A DNA stretch of 5,334 bases from JBGTFE01 sp036403235. Lineage in GTDB: Bacteria > Acidobacteriota > Blastocatellia > Pyrinomonadales > Pyrinomonadaceae. This document shows positions 1 to 4,979 of this stretch, one piece after another. The position numbers and the translations under genes are program-made. The notes beneath the pieces are model-generated. The model saw only the letters and a list, made by a program, of their open reading frames with translations, ran no database searches and was not told the origin of the DNA. Position 1 is the first letter of the stretch, and every line of letters starts with the position of its first letter. The stretch lies in NCBI GenBank assembly GCA_036403235.1, contig DASWRI010000001.1, forward strand, positions 1-5,334, written 5' to 3'.

Positions 1-598
1 CGTCGGATTTCGACATTTTTTTCGAAGGTTCGGCAATCGACAAAATTTTCGCGCCGACCGGCGGAATGAAAGCGTCCGGGACGACGAATGTTTCGCCGAA
101 ATCGCGGTTAAATCTTTCGGCCAAATCGCGCGCCAATTCCAAATGCTGTTTCTGGTCTTTGCCAATCGGAACTAAATCGGTGTGGTAAAGCAGAATGTCC
201 GAAGCCATCAAAACCGGATACGTAAAAAGTCCGACGCCGGCGCGCTCCCGGTTGCCTTTGCCTTTGTCTTTGAACTGTGTCATTCGCTCGAGCTCGCCCA
301 TCCGCGCGACACAGTTTAGAATCCAAGTCAATTCGGCGTGTTCCGTCACGTCCGATTGAATAAAAACGGTCGAAACGTCCGGGTCGATGCCAGCGGCGAG
401 ATAAATGCGCGCCAAATCCAGCGTTTTCCGGCGTAGAGTCTCCGGGTTTTGCGGCAGCGTGAGGGCGTGCAGATTGACGATGCAGAAAAAGCTTTCGTAT
501 TCCGTTTGCAGATTTACCCAGTTTTTGAGAGCGCCCAAATAATTGCCGATGTGTAAGTTTCCGGTCGGCTGCGCGCCGCTAAAAATTCTTTTTTTCAT
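1..598 (-). CDS. trpS: Tryptophanyl-tRNA synthetase (partial, C-terminal part beyond window)
   Basis: Class I aminoacyl-tRNA synthetase that charges tRNA-Trp with tryptophan in the cytoplasm. Reading leftwards from the ATG at 598-596, the protein begins MKKRIFSGAQPTGNLHIGNY. It shows the TrpRS opening (SGAQPTG), the class I HIGH motif as HIGN (about residues 16-19), the GDQ-like loop as PIGKDQKQHLELARDLAERF, and the KMSKS signature at about residues 194-198. The window holds 199 codons plus one base; full TrpRS is usually about 320-350 residues, so the missing part is mainly the C-terminal anticodon-recognition region. The start overlaps the stop of the upstream M50 protease gene as ATGA. No Shine-Dalgarno is visible before it, so translation probably depends on coupling to that gene. 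In many bacteria a site-2 protease, trpS and scpA/scpB lie in this order, so scpA may follow to the left (inference). Identification is very secure. Confidence 0.97.
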   Translation of the reverse strand, partial: MKKRIFSGAQPTGNLHIGNYLGALKNWVNLQTEYESFFCIVNLHALTLPQNPETLRRKTLDLARIYLAAGIDPDVSTVFIQSDVTEHAELTWILNCVARMGELERMTQFKDKGKGNRERAGVGLFTYPVLMASDILLYHTDLVPIGKDQKQHLELARDLAERFNRDFGETFVVPDAFIPPVGAKILSIAEPSKKMSKSD

Positions 599-1290
599 GT
601 CAAAGGATAAAATAAAATACTCAAAATCAAATTACGCAGAGGCGCGGTCACCAGGTTGATGACGCCCATATACATTAGAACAAACAAAATCAAAAAGCCG
701 TAAGTCTCGAGCAATTCGAAAACCGGCTCCCAGCTTCGCGGCGCAAGCGTCTGCAGCGCTTTGCTGCCGTCGAGCGGCGGCAGCGGAAGCAGATTGAAAA
801 CCGCCAGACCGACGTTCAAAATCACGGTGCTGATGAGCAACGTCCAGAGCGGCGCGGTGAGGCCGATTTCGATGTTTTCGCGCGTGAAAACGTGATACGC
901 AATCAAAACTTTGATAATAACGGCCGTCACGGTCGCAATTATCAAATTAACCCCGATTCCGGCGAGCGAAACCATCACGTTGGCCGTGTCTTTGTTGCGC
1001 CATCTGAGCGGATTGACAGGCGTCGGCTTGCCCCACATAATCAGCGGAAAAGCGACTGCGGCGGGCGAATACGTCACCAGAAAACCGATAATCGGCAAAA
1101 TCAAAGTTCCAATCGGGTCGATGTGCGGAAGCGGATTGAGCGTCACGCGCCCGAGCAGATAGGCCGTGTCGTCGCCGAATTTCAAAGACATCCACGCGTG
1201 CGCGGCTTCGTGCGCCGAAACCGCAAACAGCCAGACGACCATATAAATAATTAATTTGGAAGCAAAATCCGCAATATCAAAACCGCCCAT
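595..1290 (-). CDS. Site-2 protease family (peptidase M50) membrane metalloprotease
   Basis: A 231-aa integral membrane zinc metalloprotease of the M50/site-2 protease family, the small type lacking a PDZ domain. These enzymes cleave peptide bonds within the membrane; the substrate here is unknown. The first hydrophobic segment (about residues 13-34) carries the zinc-binding and catalytic HExxH motif as HEAAH (residues 27-31). Further hydrophobic segments lie at about 60-85, 105-131 and 147-168. The third zinc ligand is D174 in the motif NLLPLPPLDG (166-175), and a last hydrophobic segment covers about 197-215. All three metal ligands are present, so the enzyme looks active. The start is supported by GGAG at 1304-1301, ten bases upstream of the ATG. 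The gene heads an operon with trpS, overlapping it by four bases. It is too short for a classical RseP with PDZ domains and closer to the YwhC/M50B-like group. Confidence 0.93.
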   Translation of the reverse strand: MGGFDIADFASKLIIYMVVWLFAVSAHEAAHAWMSLKFGDDTAYLLGRVTLNPLPHIDPIGTLILPIIGFLVTYSPAAVAFPLIMWGKPTPVNPLRWRNKDTANVMVSLAGIGVNLIIATVTAVIIKVLIAYHVFTRENIEIGLTAPLWTLLISTVILNVGLAVFNLLPLPPLDGSKALQTLAPRSWEPVFELLETYGFLILFVLMYMGVINLVTAPLRNLILSILFYPLT

Positions 1291-1440
1291 AATTTTTTTT
1301 CTCCGCCTGACGCGCGCGGCTCGAAATTTGCCGGTCGCCGCGCCTATTCGATAGTGTCAAAACAAACCAATTTGTTGTTTTTACAAATAAATTGTGCCAT
1401 TCTTTATTCATAAAATAAACTTGGGCGGAAAGATTAATTT

Positions 1441-1468
1441 GTCCGTCGTCCGTTGTCCATAGTTCGCT
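1441..1468. repeat. Degenerate heptamer array, GTCCGTY type (four units)
   Basis: Four consecutive 7-bp units are visible: GTCCGTC, GTCCGTT, GTCCATA and GTTCGCT. The first two differ at one position and the later ones drift. The array is intergenic, about 80 bp upstream of the ATP-grasp start, and differs in unit sequence from the array directly before that start. Function is unknown; heptanucleotide tandem repeats in gene spacers are known in some bacteria, for example the STRR sequences of cyanobacteria. Confidence 0.7.
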
Positions 1469-1515
1469 GCCGGTTGAATTTAATTTAAGTTATAAATTTA
1501 AGCTCAGGCCCGCAG

Positions 1516-1550
1516 CTGACCATTGACCACCGACCACTGACCACTGACTT
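1516..1550. repeat. Degenerate heptamer array, CTGACCA type (five units), abutting a start codon
   Basis: Five uninterrupted 7-bp units occur: CTGACCA, TTGACCA, CCGACCA, CTGACCA and CTGACTT. The last unit ends on the base before the ATG of the ATP-grasp gene at 1551. The array fills the whole stretch where a Shine-Dalgarno sequence would sit, and no purine-rich ribosome binding site is present in it. It may be a regulatory or protein-binding element, or a neutral intergenic repeat that has expanded up to the start codon. Confidence 0.8.
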
Positions 1551-2762
1551 ATGAAAAACTATATTGTTTGCATTGCGAGCGAGCATAAAGGCAACGAATT
1601 TCTGGAAGAATGTCAAAATGCGGGCTGGCACGTGACGCTTGTGACGCGCAAAAAATTGCTCGACGAGCCGTGGCTCTGGACGAGTCTGAACGGCGTCAAA
1701 ACCGTCGAAGACGACGCGACGGCGGAAGATTATATCCGCGCCATCACGAATATCGCCGGGACGCAGCCGATTACGCGCATCGTCGGTCTCGACGAATTCG
1801 ACGTTTTGACCGCCGCCAAAGCGCGCGAGCATCTGCAATTGGAAGGCATCAGCGGTTCATACGGCCTGCGTTTTCGCGACAAACTGCGGATGCGCAATCT
1901 GGCGGCGCGCATCGACATGCCGTGCCCGGAATACACGGGCGCTTTTAATCCCGAAGCGATAAACGAATATTTGGACAGCGTTCCCGCGCCGTGGATTGTC
2001 AAACCGCGCACCGAAGTCGCCGCCTTCGGAATCCGCAAATGCGAGACAAAAGAACAGGTCTGGGAAGCTTTAAGCGAGCTCGACAACCGGCACACGTGGC
2101 GCGACCACCCGTCGCAGTTTTTGATTGAGCGCTTTATCGAAGGCGACGTTTTTCACGTCGATTCGATTGTCGAAAACGGAAAAGTCGTCGCCGCCGGCGT
2201 CAGCCAATACGGCACGCCGCCGTTTACCGTAACGCATAAGGGCGGCGTTTTCACGACTTCAATCGTGCCGTATAAATCGAAAGAGCGAAAGGAACTGGAA
2301 AAGCTTAACAAAAAGCTTTTGAAGGGTTTCGAATACGCTCGCGGCGTTTCGCACGCGGAATTTCTGCAAAGCAAAGCGGACGGGAAATTTTATCTGCTCG
2401 AAGTCGCCTGCCGCGTCGGCGGCGCTTATATCGCCAATGTTTTGGAGCAGGCATCAGGCTTTAATCTCTGGCGCGAATGGGCCAAGCTCGAAACCGCGAC
2501 CGACGAAAAACCATATAAAGCGCCGAAACTCCGGCAGGATTTTGCCGGAATCGCGCTGGCTCTTTCAAAAGAAGAAAAACCCGACACGTCGCATTACACC
2601 GACAACGAAATCGTCTACCGCGTGGCAAAACCGAAACACGTCGGCCTGATTTTCTTTTCGGAAAAACAGGAACGCGTCAAAGAACTTCTGGCGCTTTACA
2701 GCGAGCGCATCGCCAATGATTTTCTCGCCGTCGCGCCCGCCAAAGAGCGTTACGACGATTGA
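1551..2762 (+). CDS. ATP-grasp domain-containing protein (carboxylate–amine ligase-like)
   Basis: A 403-aa cytoplasmic protein of the ATP-grasp superfamily, whose members join a carboxylate to an amine or thiol through an acyl-phosphate made from ATP. The substrate cannot be told from sequence. Residues 1-100 form the N-terminal α/β pre-ATP-grasp region, opening MKNYIVCIAS and containing IVGLDEFD (77-84). ATP-grasp features follow: RDKLRMR with K111, WIVKPR with K151, FLIERFIEGD (190-199), HVDS (202-205), HAEF with E270 and LLEVACRVGGAYI (282-294). E284 and R288 are probable metal and phosphate ligands. The position that is Asn in the canonical E-x-N-x-R motif is Ala286, which I recall as common in a related subfamily. 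The C-terminal 90 residues are a separate cap. The start is chosen because the protein opens with the expected first β-strand, although no ribosome binding site precedes it. It is followed by an EEP-family gene on the same strand, with no evident functional link. Confidence 0.88.
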   Translation: MKNYIVCIASEHKGNEFLEECQNAGWHVTLVTRKKLLDEPWLWTSLNGVKTVEDDATAEDYIRAITNIAGTQPITRIVGLDEFDVLTAAKAREHLQLEGISGSYGLRFRDKLRMRNLAARIDMPCPEYTGAFNPEAINEYLDSVPAPWIVKPRTEVAAFGIRKCETKEQVWEALSELDNRHTWRDHPSQFLIERFIEGDVFHVDSIVENGKVVAAGVSQYGTPPFTVTHKGGVFTTSIVPYKSKERKELEKLNKKLLKGFEYARGVSHAEFLQSKADGKFYLLEVACRVGGAYIANVLEQASGFNLWREWAKLETATDEKPYKAPKLRQDFAGIALALSKEEKPDTSHYTDNEIVYRVAKPKHVGLIFFSEKQERVKELLALYSERIANDFLAVAPAKERYDD

Positions 2763-2782
2763 TGCGGAAATCGTTATAAAGA

Positions 2783-2844
2783 AGTCTCAAGTTTCAAATC
2801 CACAGACAATTTGACTTTGAACATTGGGCTTGAGACTTGAGACT
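2783..2844. repeat. Inverted pair of TTGAGAC-type heptamer arrays (long hairpin)
   Basis: The left arm is GTCTCAA plus GTTTCAA (2784-2797); the right arm is TTGAGAC twice (2830-2843). Reverse-complementing the left arm gives a 13/14 match to the right arm, and the mismatch would be a G·U pair in RNA. One more A-T pair (2783/2844) extends it to 15 bp around a 32-nt loop. The loop itself holds further TTGAnn-like units at 2811, 2817 and 2824. It begins 21 bp after the ATP-grasp stop and could form a strong RNA hairpin, but no T-run follows, so it is not a typical intrinsic terminator. Confidence 0.75.
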
Positions 2845-2858
2845 CTTTCCGCTATCCT
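2830..2858 (+). promoter_or_regulatory. Candidate sigma-70 promoter for the EEP gene, -35 inside a heptamer repeat
   Basis: TTGAGA (2830-2835) and TATCCT (2853-2858) are separated by exactly 17 bp and match the -35 and -10 consensus at four of six positions each. The -35 is the first copy of the TTGAGAC heptamer. A start of transcription about 7 bases after the -10 would lie only a few bases before the ATG at 2869, giving an almost leaderless mRNA. This agrees with the missing Shine-Dalgarno but is a prediction only. Confidence 0.4.
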
Positions 2859-2868
2859 TACATCTTTT

Positions 2869-4068
2869 ATGGTGTCCGAAGCAGTTTTACAAAAAAATTC
2901 ACCCGCGATTCTGAAACACGACCTCAAACGCTTTTTCCCCGAATTGTTAAAGTTCGAATCGGTTAAAGAGCTGGAAAAATCAGTCGTTTACCAAAAAATA
3001 AAATCGGAAGTCGAGCGGATTTTAAAGGCGGTCGTGCAGGAAGACTTTGCCCCGGAAACAAGGGAAAAAGCGGATAAAATCAGCGCGCTGGCGTGGAACA
3101 TCGAGCGCGGAAACAGGTTTGACGGAATCGTTTTCGCTCTGAAAAATCATCGGGATTTGCGCGATAAAGACTTGCTGCTTTTGACCGAGCTCGATTACGG
3201 AATGGCGCGCAGCAGAAATCGTTTTGTCGCGCGCGAGCTGGCCGCGGAACTGAAATTAAATTATGCTTTCGCGCCCGTTTATATCGCTTTGCAGAAGGGA
3301 AGCGGCGTCGAATCGGAAGTCGAAGGCGAAAATACCGAATCGCTTCACGGCCTGGCCATGTTTTCCAAATATCCGATGAAAAACGTTCACGCCGTGCCGC
3401 TGCCGAACGGGAAGGATAAAATGCTCGGCAAGGAAAAGCGTCTCGGATATTTGCGCGCTCTCGTCGCCGACATCGCGCATCCGCTGGGCGTCTTTCGCGC
3501 CGTCACGACGCATCTCGACGCGCATTGCTCGCGCCGGCATCGCCGTTTGCAGATGAAAATCGTTCTCGACCATCTGGCGACGCTCGCGCCTCTGCCGACC
3601 ATTATCGGCGGCGACTGGAACACGACGACGTTCAATTCGCAAAGCTCTACGCGCGCCATTCTGGGCTATTGGCGGCGCGTTTTTATGGGGCCGAAACGCG
3701 TCGTTAAAAAACATTTTCCGCATCCCGACCGTTATTTTGAAAAAGATTTGTTCGGCGAATTGGAGCGGCGCGGCTTCGATTATAAAAATTTAAACGAGAC
3801 GGGCGCCGGGACGCTGCATTACGACGTCGAAAGCATCGAGAAAAACACGAATCTGCGCGACTGGGTGCCGGCCTGGTGCTTTCCGTTTATTTTCTGGGCG
3901 GCGGGACGCGTCGGCGGCCGGGTTTCGGGACGGCTCGATTGGTTCGCCGGAAAGGGAATCGAAGTCAAAGAAAAACCGCAGACAATCGGGAATTTAAAGG
4001 ATTTGGAAAACGTCCCGCTGTCCGACCACGATGCCATCACTTTGGACTTTGTGCCGCTAAAAAGATAG
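2869..4068 (+). CDS. Endonuclease/exonuclease/phosphatase (EEP) family protein
   Basis: A 399-aa Mg2+-dependent phosphoesterase of the EEP superfamily (DNase I/exonuclease III/sphingomyelinase fold). The substrate, whether nucleic acid, phospholipid or inositol phosphate, cannot be told. Numbered from the ATG at 2869, residues 1-70 are a charged, probably helical extension. The catalytic motifs then run in order: WNIERG with N77 and E79, LLTELDYG with E107, TTHLD with H215, GGDWNTT with D249 and N251, LDWF with D357, and SDHDA with D386 and H387. All expected metal-binding and catalytic residues are present. A hydrophobic stretch (VPAWCFPFIFWAA, about 333-345) before LDWF is unusual and might touch membrane. 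No signal peptide is evident. An in-frame TTG at 2824 would add 15 residues, but those codons are the TTGAGAC repeat, so the ATG is preferred. Neither start has a clear ribosome binding site. Confidence 0.88.
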   Translation: MVSEAVLQKNSPAILKHDLKRFFPELLKFESVKELEKSVVYQKIKSEVERILKAVVQEDFAPETREKADKISALAWNIERGNRFDGIVFALKNHRDLRDKDLLLLTELDYGMARSRNRFVARELAAELKLNYAFAPVYIALQKGSGVESEVEGENTESLHGLAMFSKYPMKNVHAVPLPNGKDKMLGKEKRLGYLRALVADIAHPLGVFRAVTTHLDAHCSRRHRRLQMKIVLDHLATLAPLPTIIGGDWNTTTFNSQSSTRAILGYWRRVFMGPKRVVKKHFPHPDRYFEKDLFGELERRGFDYKNLNETGAGTLHYDVESIEKNTNLRDWVPAWCFPFIFWAAGRVGGRVSGRLDWFAGKGIEVKEKPQTIGNLKDLENVPLSDHDAITLDFVPLKR

Positions 4069-4106
4069 AATTAAGCTGCGAATAACACTGACAATTGGTT
4101 TTTTCT

Positions 4107-4124
4107 AATTCGTGTAATTCGCGG
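4107..4124. repeat. Short degenerate direct repeat (9-bp units)
   Basis: AATTCGTGT is directly followed by AATTCGCGG, a 7/9 match, in the spacer between the EEP gene and the small hypothetical gene. It resembles the short degenerate repeats in the other two spacers upstream, though with a different period and sequence. It lies 24 bp upstream of an ATG that does have a good ribosome binding site. Confidence 0.5.
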
Positions 4125-4147
4125 CTCGAAATAAATTGGAGAATTAA

Positions 4148-4402
4148 ATGCCTGAAGTAGCTTTTTGCCAGACACTCAGTTTTAATGCTGAAACTTTTGA
4201 ATACGAAACCGTCGCCAACGAAAGCGGCAACGCGACGATTATCACGTTTCCGATTGACGAAACGCGTTACAGCCCGGGCGACGTGGTCGTCGTTTTGAAT
4301 GATGCCGACATAGTTTTTCACGGAATTATCGGGAAAATCGAAGACGGGCGCGCTTATGCGACCGACCCGAAAGGCTCGCTTTTGCCCGCAACCGTCCAGT
4401 AA
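4148..4402 (+). CDS. Hypothetical small protein (84 aa)
   Basis: An 84-aa soluble, acidic protein that I do not recognise. It starts MPEVAFCQTLSFNAETFEYE. The C-terminal half (about residues 42-75) reads as alternating short hydrophobic β-strands and turns: YSPGDVVVVLND, then DIVFHGIIGKIEDGRAYATD. That pattern suggests a small β-barrel such as an SH3-like or phage tail/baseplate-like fold, but this is only an inference from strand pattern. There is no signal peptide, membrane segment or cysteine pair. Coding is supported by a good Shine-Dalgarno (GGAGA at 4138-4142, five bases before the ATG) and by base composition near that of the upstream genes (31/60 G+C at 4201-4260). It ends just before the promoter of tRNA-Ala and lies 79 bp after the EEP stop, so it may share that transcript. 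Confidence 0.75.
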   Translation: MPEVAFCQTLSFNAETFEYETVANESGNATIITFPIDETRYSPGDVVVVLNDADIVFHGIIGKIEDGRAYATDPKGSLLPATVQ

Positions 4403-4405
4403 AAC

Positions 4406-4435
4406 TTGACACTTTCACGATAAAATTCTTATCAT
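4406..4435 (+). promoter_or_regulatory. Promoter of tRNA-Ala
   Basis: A perfect -35 TTGACA (4406-4411) and a -10 TATCAT (4430-4435, five of six consensus bases) are separated by 18 bp. Transcription would begin around 4442, leaving roughly ten bases of leader before the mature tRNA 5' end at 4451. The -35 begins three bases after the stop codon of the small hypothetical gene. Confidence 0.75.
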
Positions 4436-4450
4436 CAAATTTCGCCGTGT

Positions 4451-4527
4451 GGGGATGTAGCTCAGTTTGGCAGAGCGCTGCGTTCGCAATGCAGAGGTCA
4501 GGAGTTCGACCCTCCTCATCTCCACCA
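4451..4527 (+). tRNA. tRNA-Ala, anticodon CGC
   Basis: A complete 77-nt cloverleaf with encoded CCA, inserting alanine at GCG codons. The acceptor stem GGGGATG pairs with CATCTCC and contains the G3·U70 wobble pair that marks alanine tRNAs. The D stem is GCTC/GAGC. The anticodon stem CTGCG/TGCAG holds loop TTCGCAA with anticodon CGC at 4485-4487. The variable loop is AGGTC, the T stem AGGAG/CTCCT and the T loop TTCGACC. The discriminator is A (4524) and the CCA lies at 4525-4527. Anticodon and the G3·U70 identity element agree, so the assignment is firm. It has its own promoter upstream and an intrinsic terminator downstream, so it is a single-gene unit. It marks the edge where base composition changes to A+T-rich. 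Confidence 0.98.
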
Positions 4528-4536
4528 AATAGAATC

Positions 4537-4570
4537 AAGCACTTACGCGAGTAGGTGCTTTTTCTTTTTT
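4537..4570 (+). terminator. Rho-independent terminator after tRNA-Ala
   Basis: AAGCACTTAC (4537-4546) pairs with GTAGGTGCTT (4551-4560) around a GCGA tetraloop of the stable GNRA class, with one G·U pair. A T-rich run continues to 4570 (TTTTCTTTTTT, broken by one C). It lies ten bases after the tRNA CCA end and would efficiently end the tRNA transcript. Confidence 0.92.
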
Positions 4571-4572
4571 GC

Positions 4573-4598
4573 CAACGGACACTTTCAACGGACACATT
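4573..4598. repeat. 13-bp tandem duplication
   Basis: CAACGGACACTTT is followed directly by CAACGGACACATT; 12 of 13 positions match. It lies in the non-coding stretch between the tRNA terminator and the HTH gene. Role unknown; it may be a slippage duplication or part of a site left by integration. Confidence 0.6.
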
Positions 4599-4629
4599 CA
4601 AGTCTCCCGCGCCACTTAATTGTCAAAAA

Positions 4630-4648
4630 TACTTCAAAATTTGAAGTA
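4630..4648 (-). terminator. Inverted repeat, possible weak terminator of the HTH gene
   Basis: TACTTCAAA and TTTGAAGTA form 9-bp arms around one base. On the minus strand the hairpin starts 14 bases after the HTH gene stop and is followed directly by TTTTTG, so it could work as an intrinsic terminator. The stem is A+T-rich and would be weak. The arms TACTTC/GAAGTA recur in the hairpin after the SWIM gene. Confidence 0.5.
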
Positions 4649-4662
4649 AGCCATTTATCATT

Positions 4663-4878
4663 TTACGCTTTTGCGTCTTTATTCTTTGGCGGTCGTCCTT
4701 TCTTACCATAAACAACTGCCGCCGATAAATCGTTTTCGTCAATAACATAATCCCTTCCGACTTTGCTTGCTTTTAGTTTCCCTTGAGCAATCAAAAGCCG
4801 AATATGTCTGTCTGTCATTTTCAACTTTTCGGCAGCTTGTTTGGTCGTCAATAGATTCGCCATTTCCCTTTTATACAT
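4663..4878 (-). CDS. Excisionase-family helix-turn-helix DNA-binding protein
   Basis: A small (about 66-71 aa) DNA-binding protein of the excisionase/MerR-like HTH_17 type, resembling AlpA- and Xis-like proteins. Its core, LLTTKQAAEKLKMTDRHIRLLIAQGKL, is the winged-helix pattern; KASKVGRDYVIDENDL follows as wing plus helix. The C-terminal tail is basic, and KKGRPPKNK contains an AT-hook-like GRP core. Such proteins act as small repressors, activators or recombination directionality factors. The start is uncertain. ATG at 4878 gives 71 aa; ATG at 4863 gives 66 aa starting MANLLTTKQA, which looks more like the family N-terminus but has its purine run only two bases upstream and may be leaderless. 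It is divergent from the SWIM-domain gene and shares a 100-bp control region containing a palindromic operator and a second, weaker copy. It probably regulates both (inference). Base composition is lower in G+C than the genes left of the tRNA. Confidence 0.85.
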   Translation of the reverse strand: MYKREMANLLTTKQAAEKLKMTDRHIRLLIAQGKLKASKVGRDYVIDENDLSAAVVYGKKGRPPKNKDAKA

Positions 4879-4898
4879 CAAAATTAAAATATCCGCAA
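4870..4898 (-). promoter_or_regulatory. Candidate promoter of the HTH gene
   Basis: On the minus strand a weak -35 TTGCGG (4898-4893) is followed after 17 bp by TATAAA (4875-4870), which matches five of six -10 positions. Predicted transcription would begin near 4863, at the second possible start codon, making the message leaderless. The -35 lies inside the imperfect operator copy at 4888-4907. A further upstream promoter using TTGTCA at 4919-4914 is possible but has no -10 at the right spacing. Confidence 0.35.
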
Positions 4899-4907
4899 AC
4901 GGCTAAT
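4888..4907. promoter_or_regulatory. Imperfect second operator copy
   Basis: AATATCCGCAAACGGCTAAT matches the perfect palindrome at 4920-4939 at 16 of 20 positions and keeps the CCGC and CGGCTA half-site cores. The centres of the two copies are 32 bp apart, about three helical turns, so proteins bound at both would lie on the same face of the DNA. It overlaps the likely -35 of the HTH gene, as expected for an autoregulatory site of lower affinity (inference). Confidence 0.55.
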
Positions 4908-4912
4908 TTAAT

Positions 4913-4941
4913 TTGACAAAATAGCCGCATGCGGCTATTAT
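4913..4941 (+). promoter_or_regulatory. Near-consensus sigma-70 promoter of the SWIM gene
   Basis: A perfect -35 TTGACA (4913-4918), a 17-bp spacer and a -10 TATTAT (4936-4941, five of six) form one of the two strongest promoter sequences in the window. The predicted transcript start is about 4948, giving a leader of roughly 30 nt that contains the ribosome binding site. The spacer and the first four bases of the -10 lie inside a 20-bp palindrome, so a bound repressor would block RNA polymerase. Confidence 0.85.
4920..4939. promoter_or_regulatory. Perfect 20-bp palindromic operator
   Basis: AATAGCCGCA followed by TGCGGCTATT is a perfect dyad with no central gap. It covers most of the promoter spacer and the first part of the -10 of the SWIM gene, the classical position for a repressor site. 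The best candidate ligand is the divergent helix-turn-helix protein, acting as a dimer, but this is inferred from position only. Confidence 0.75.
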
Positions 4942-4979
4942 TGTTTATAGATACTTTTTGAGAAGGAAGGATAAAACGA

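Larger units (their letters stand above)
1291..1550. other. Divergent intergenic region between M50 protease and ATP-grasp genes
   Basis: These 260 bp separate divergent genes and should contain promoters in both directions. The core (about 1345-1500) is A+T-rich. On the minus strand a perfect TTGACA occurs at 1360-1355, but the bases 17 nt downstream are G+C-rich and give no -10 element, so it is not called as a promoter. On the plus strand TATAAA at 1491-1496 is a possible -10, but it lacks a good -35 at normal spacing. A weak hairpin, AACAAA/TTTGTT with loop CCAA, lies at 1361-1376. The rest is two heptamer arrays, listed separately. No gene is visible on either strand; the overlapping minus-strand frame is a shadow of the ATP-grasp gene. 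Confidence 0.6.

Noticed and set aside
892..1254. 120-codon plus-strand frame opposite the M50 protease gene
   Set aside because: It is antisense to a clear membrane protease with HEAAH and LDG motifs, and its translation shows no domain or ribosome binding site.
1355..1360. TTGACA on the minus strand as -35 of the M50–trpS operon
   Set aside because: The sequence 16-19 bp downstream is G+C-rich and has no recognisable -10 element, so a complete promoter cannot be supported.
1441..1550. CRISPR array
   Set aside because: Units are only 7 bp with no spacers of constant length, and no cas gene is nearby; these are simple degenerate tandem repeats.
2824..2868. Upstream TTG start for the EEP protein
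   Set aside because: The 15 extra codons are made of the TTGAGAC repeat and adjoining promoter-like sequence, with no ribosome binding site; the ATG at 2869 is a better start.
3256..3723. 155-codon minus-strand frame inside the EEP gene
   Set aside because: It lies entirely opposite a gene whose catalytic motifs are intact; the arginine-rich, motif-free translation is typical of a shadow frame.
4326..4601. Minus-strand 91-codon frame containing EEGRTPDLCIANAALCQTELHP
   Set aside because: This is the antisense translation of the tRNA-Ala gene, a well-known source of false protein annotations; it spans the tRNA and its terminator and has no support as a gene.
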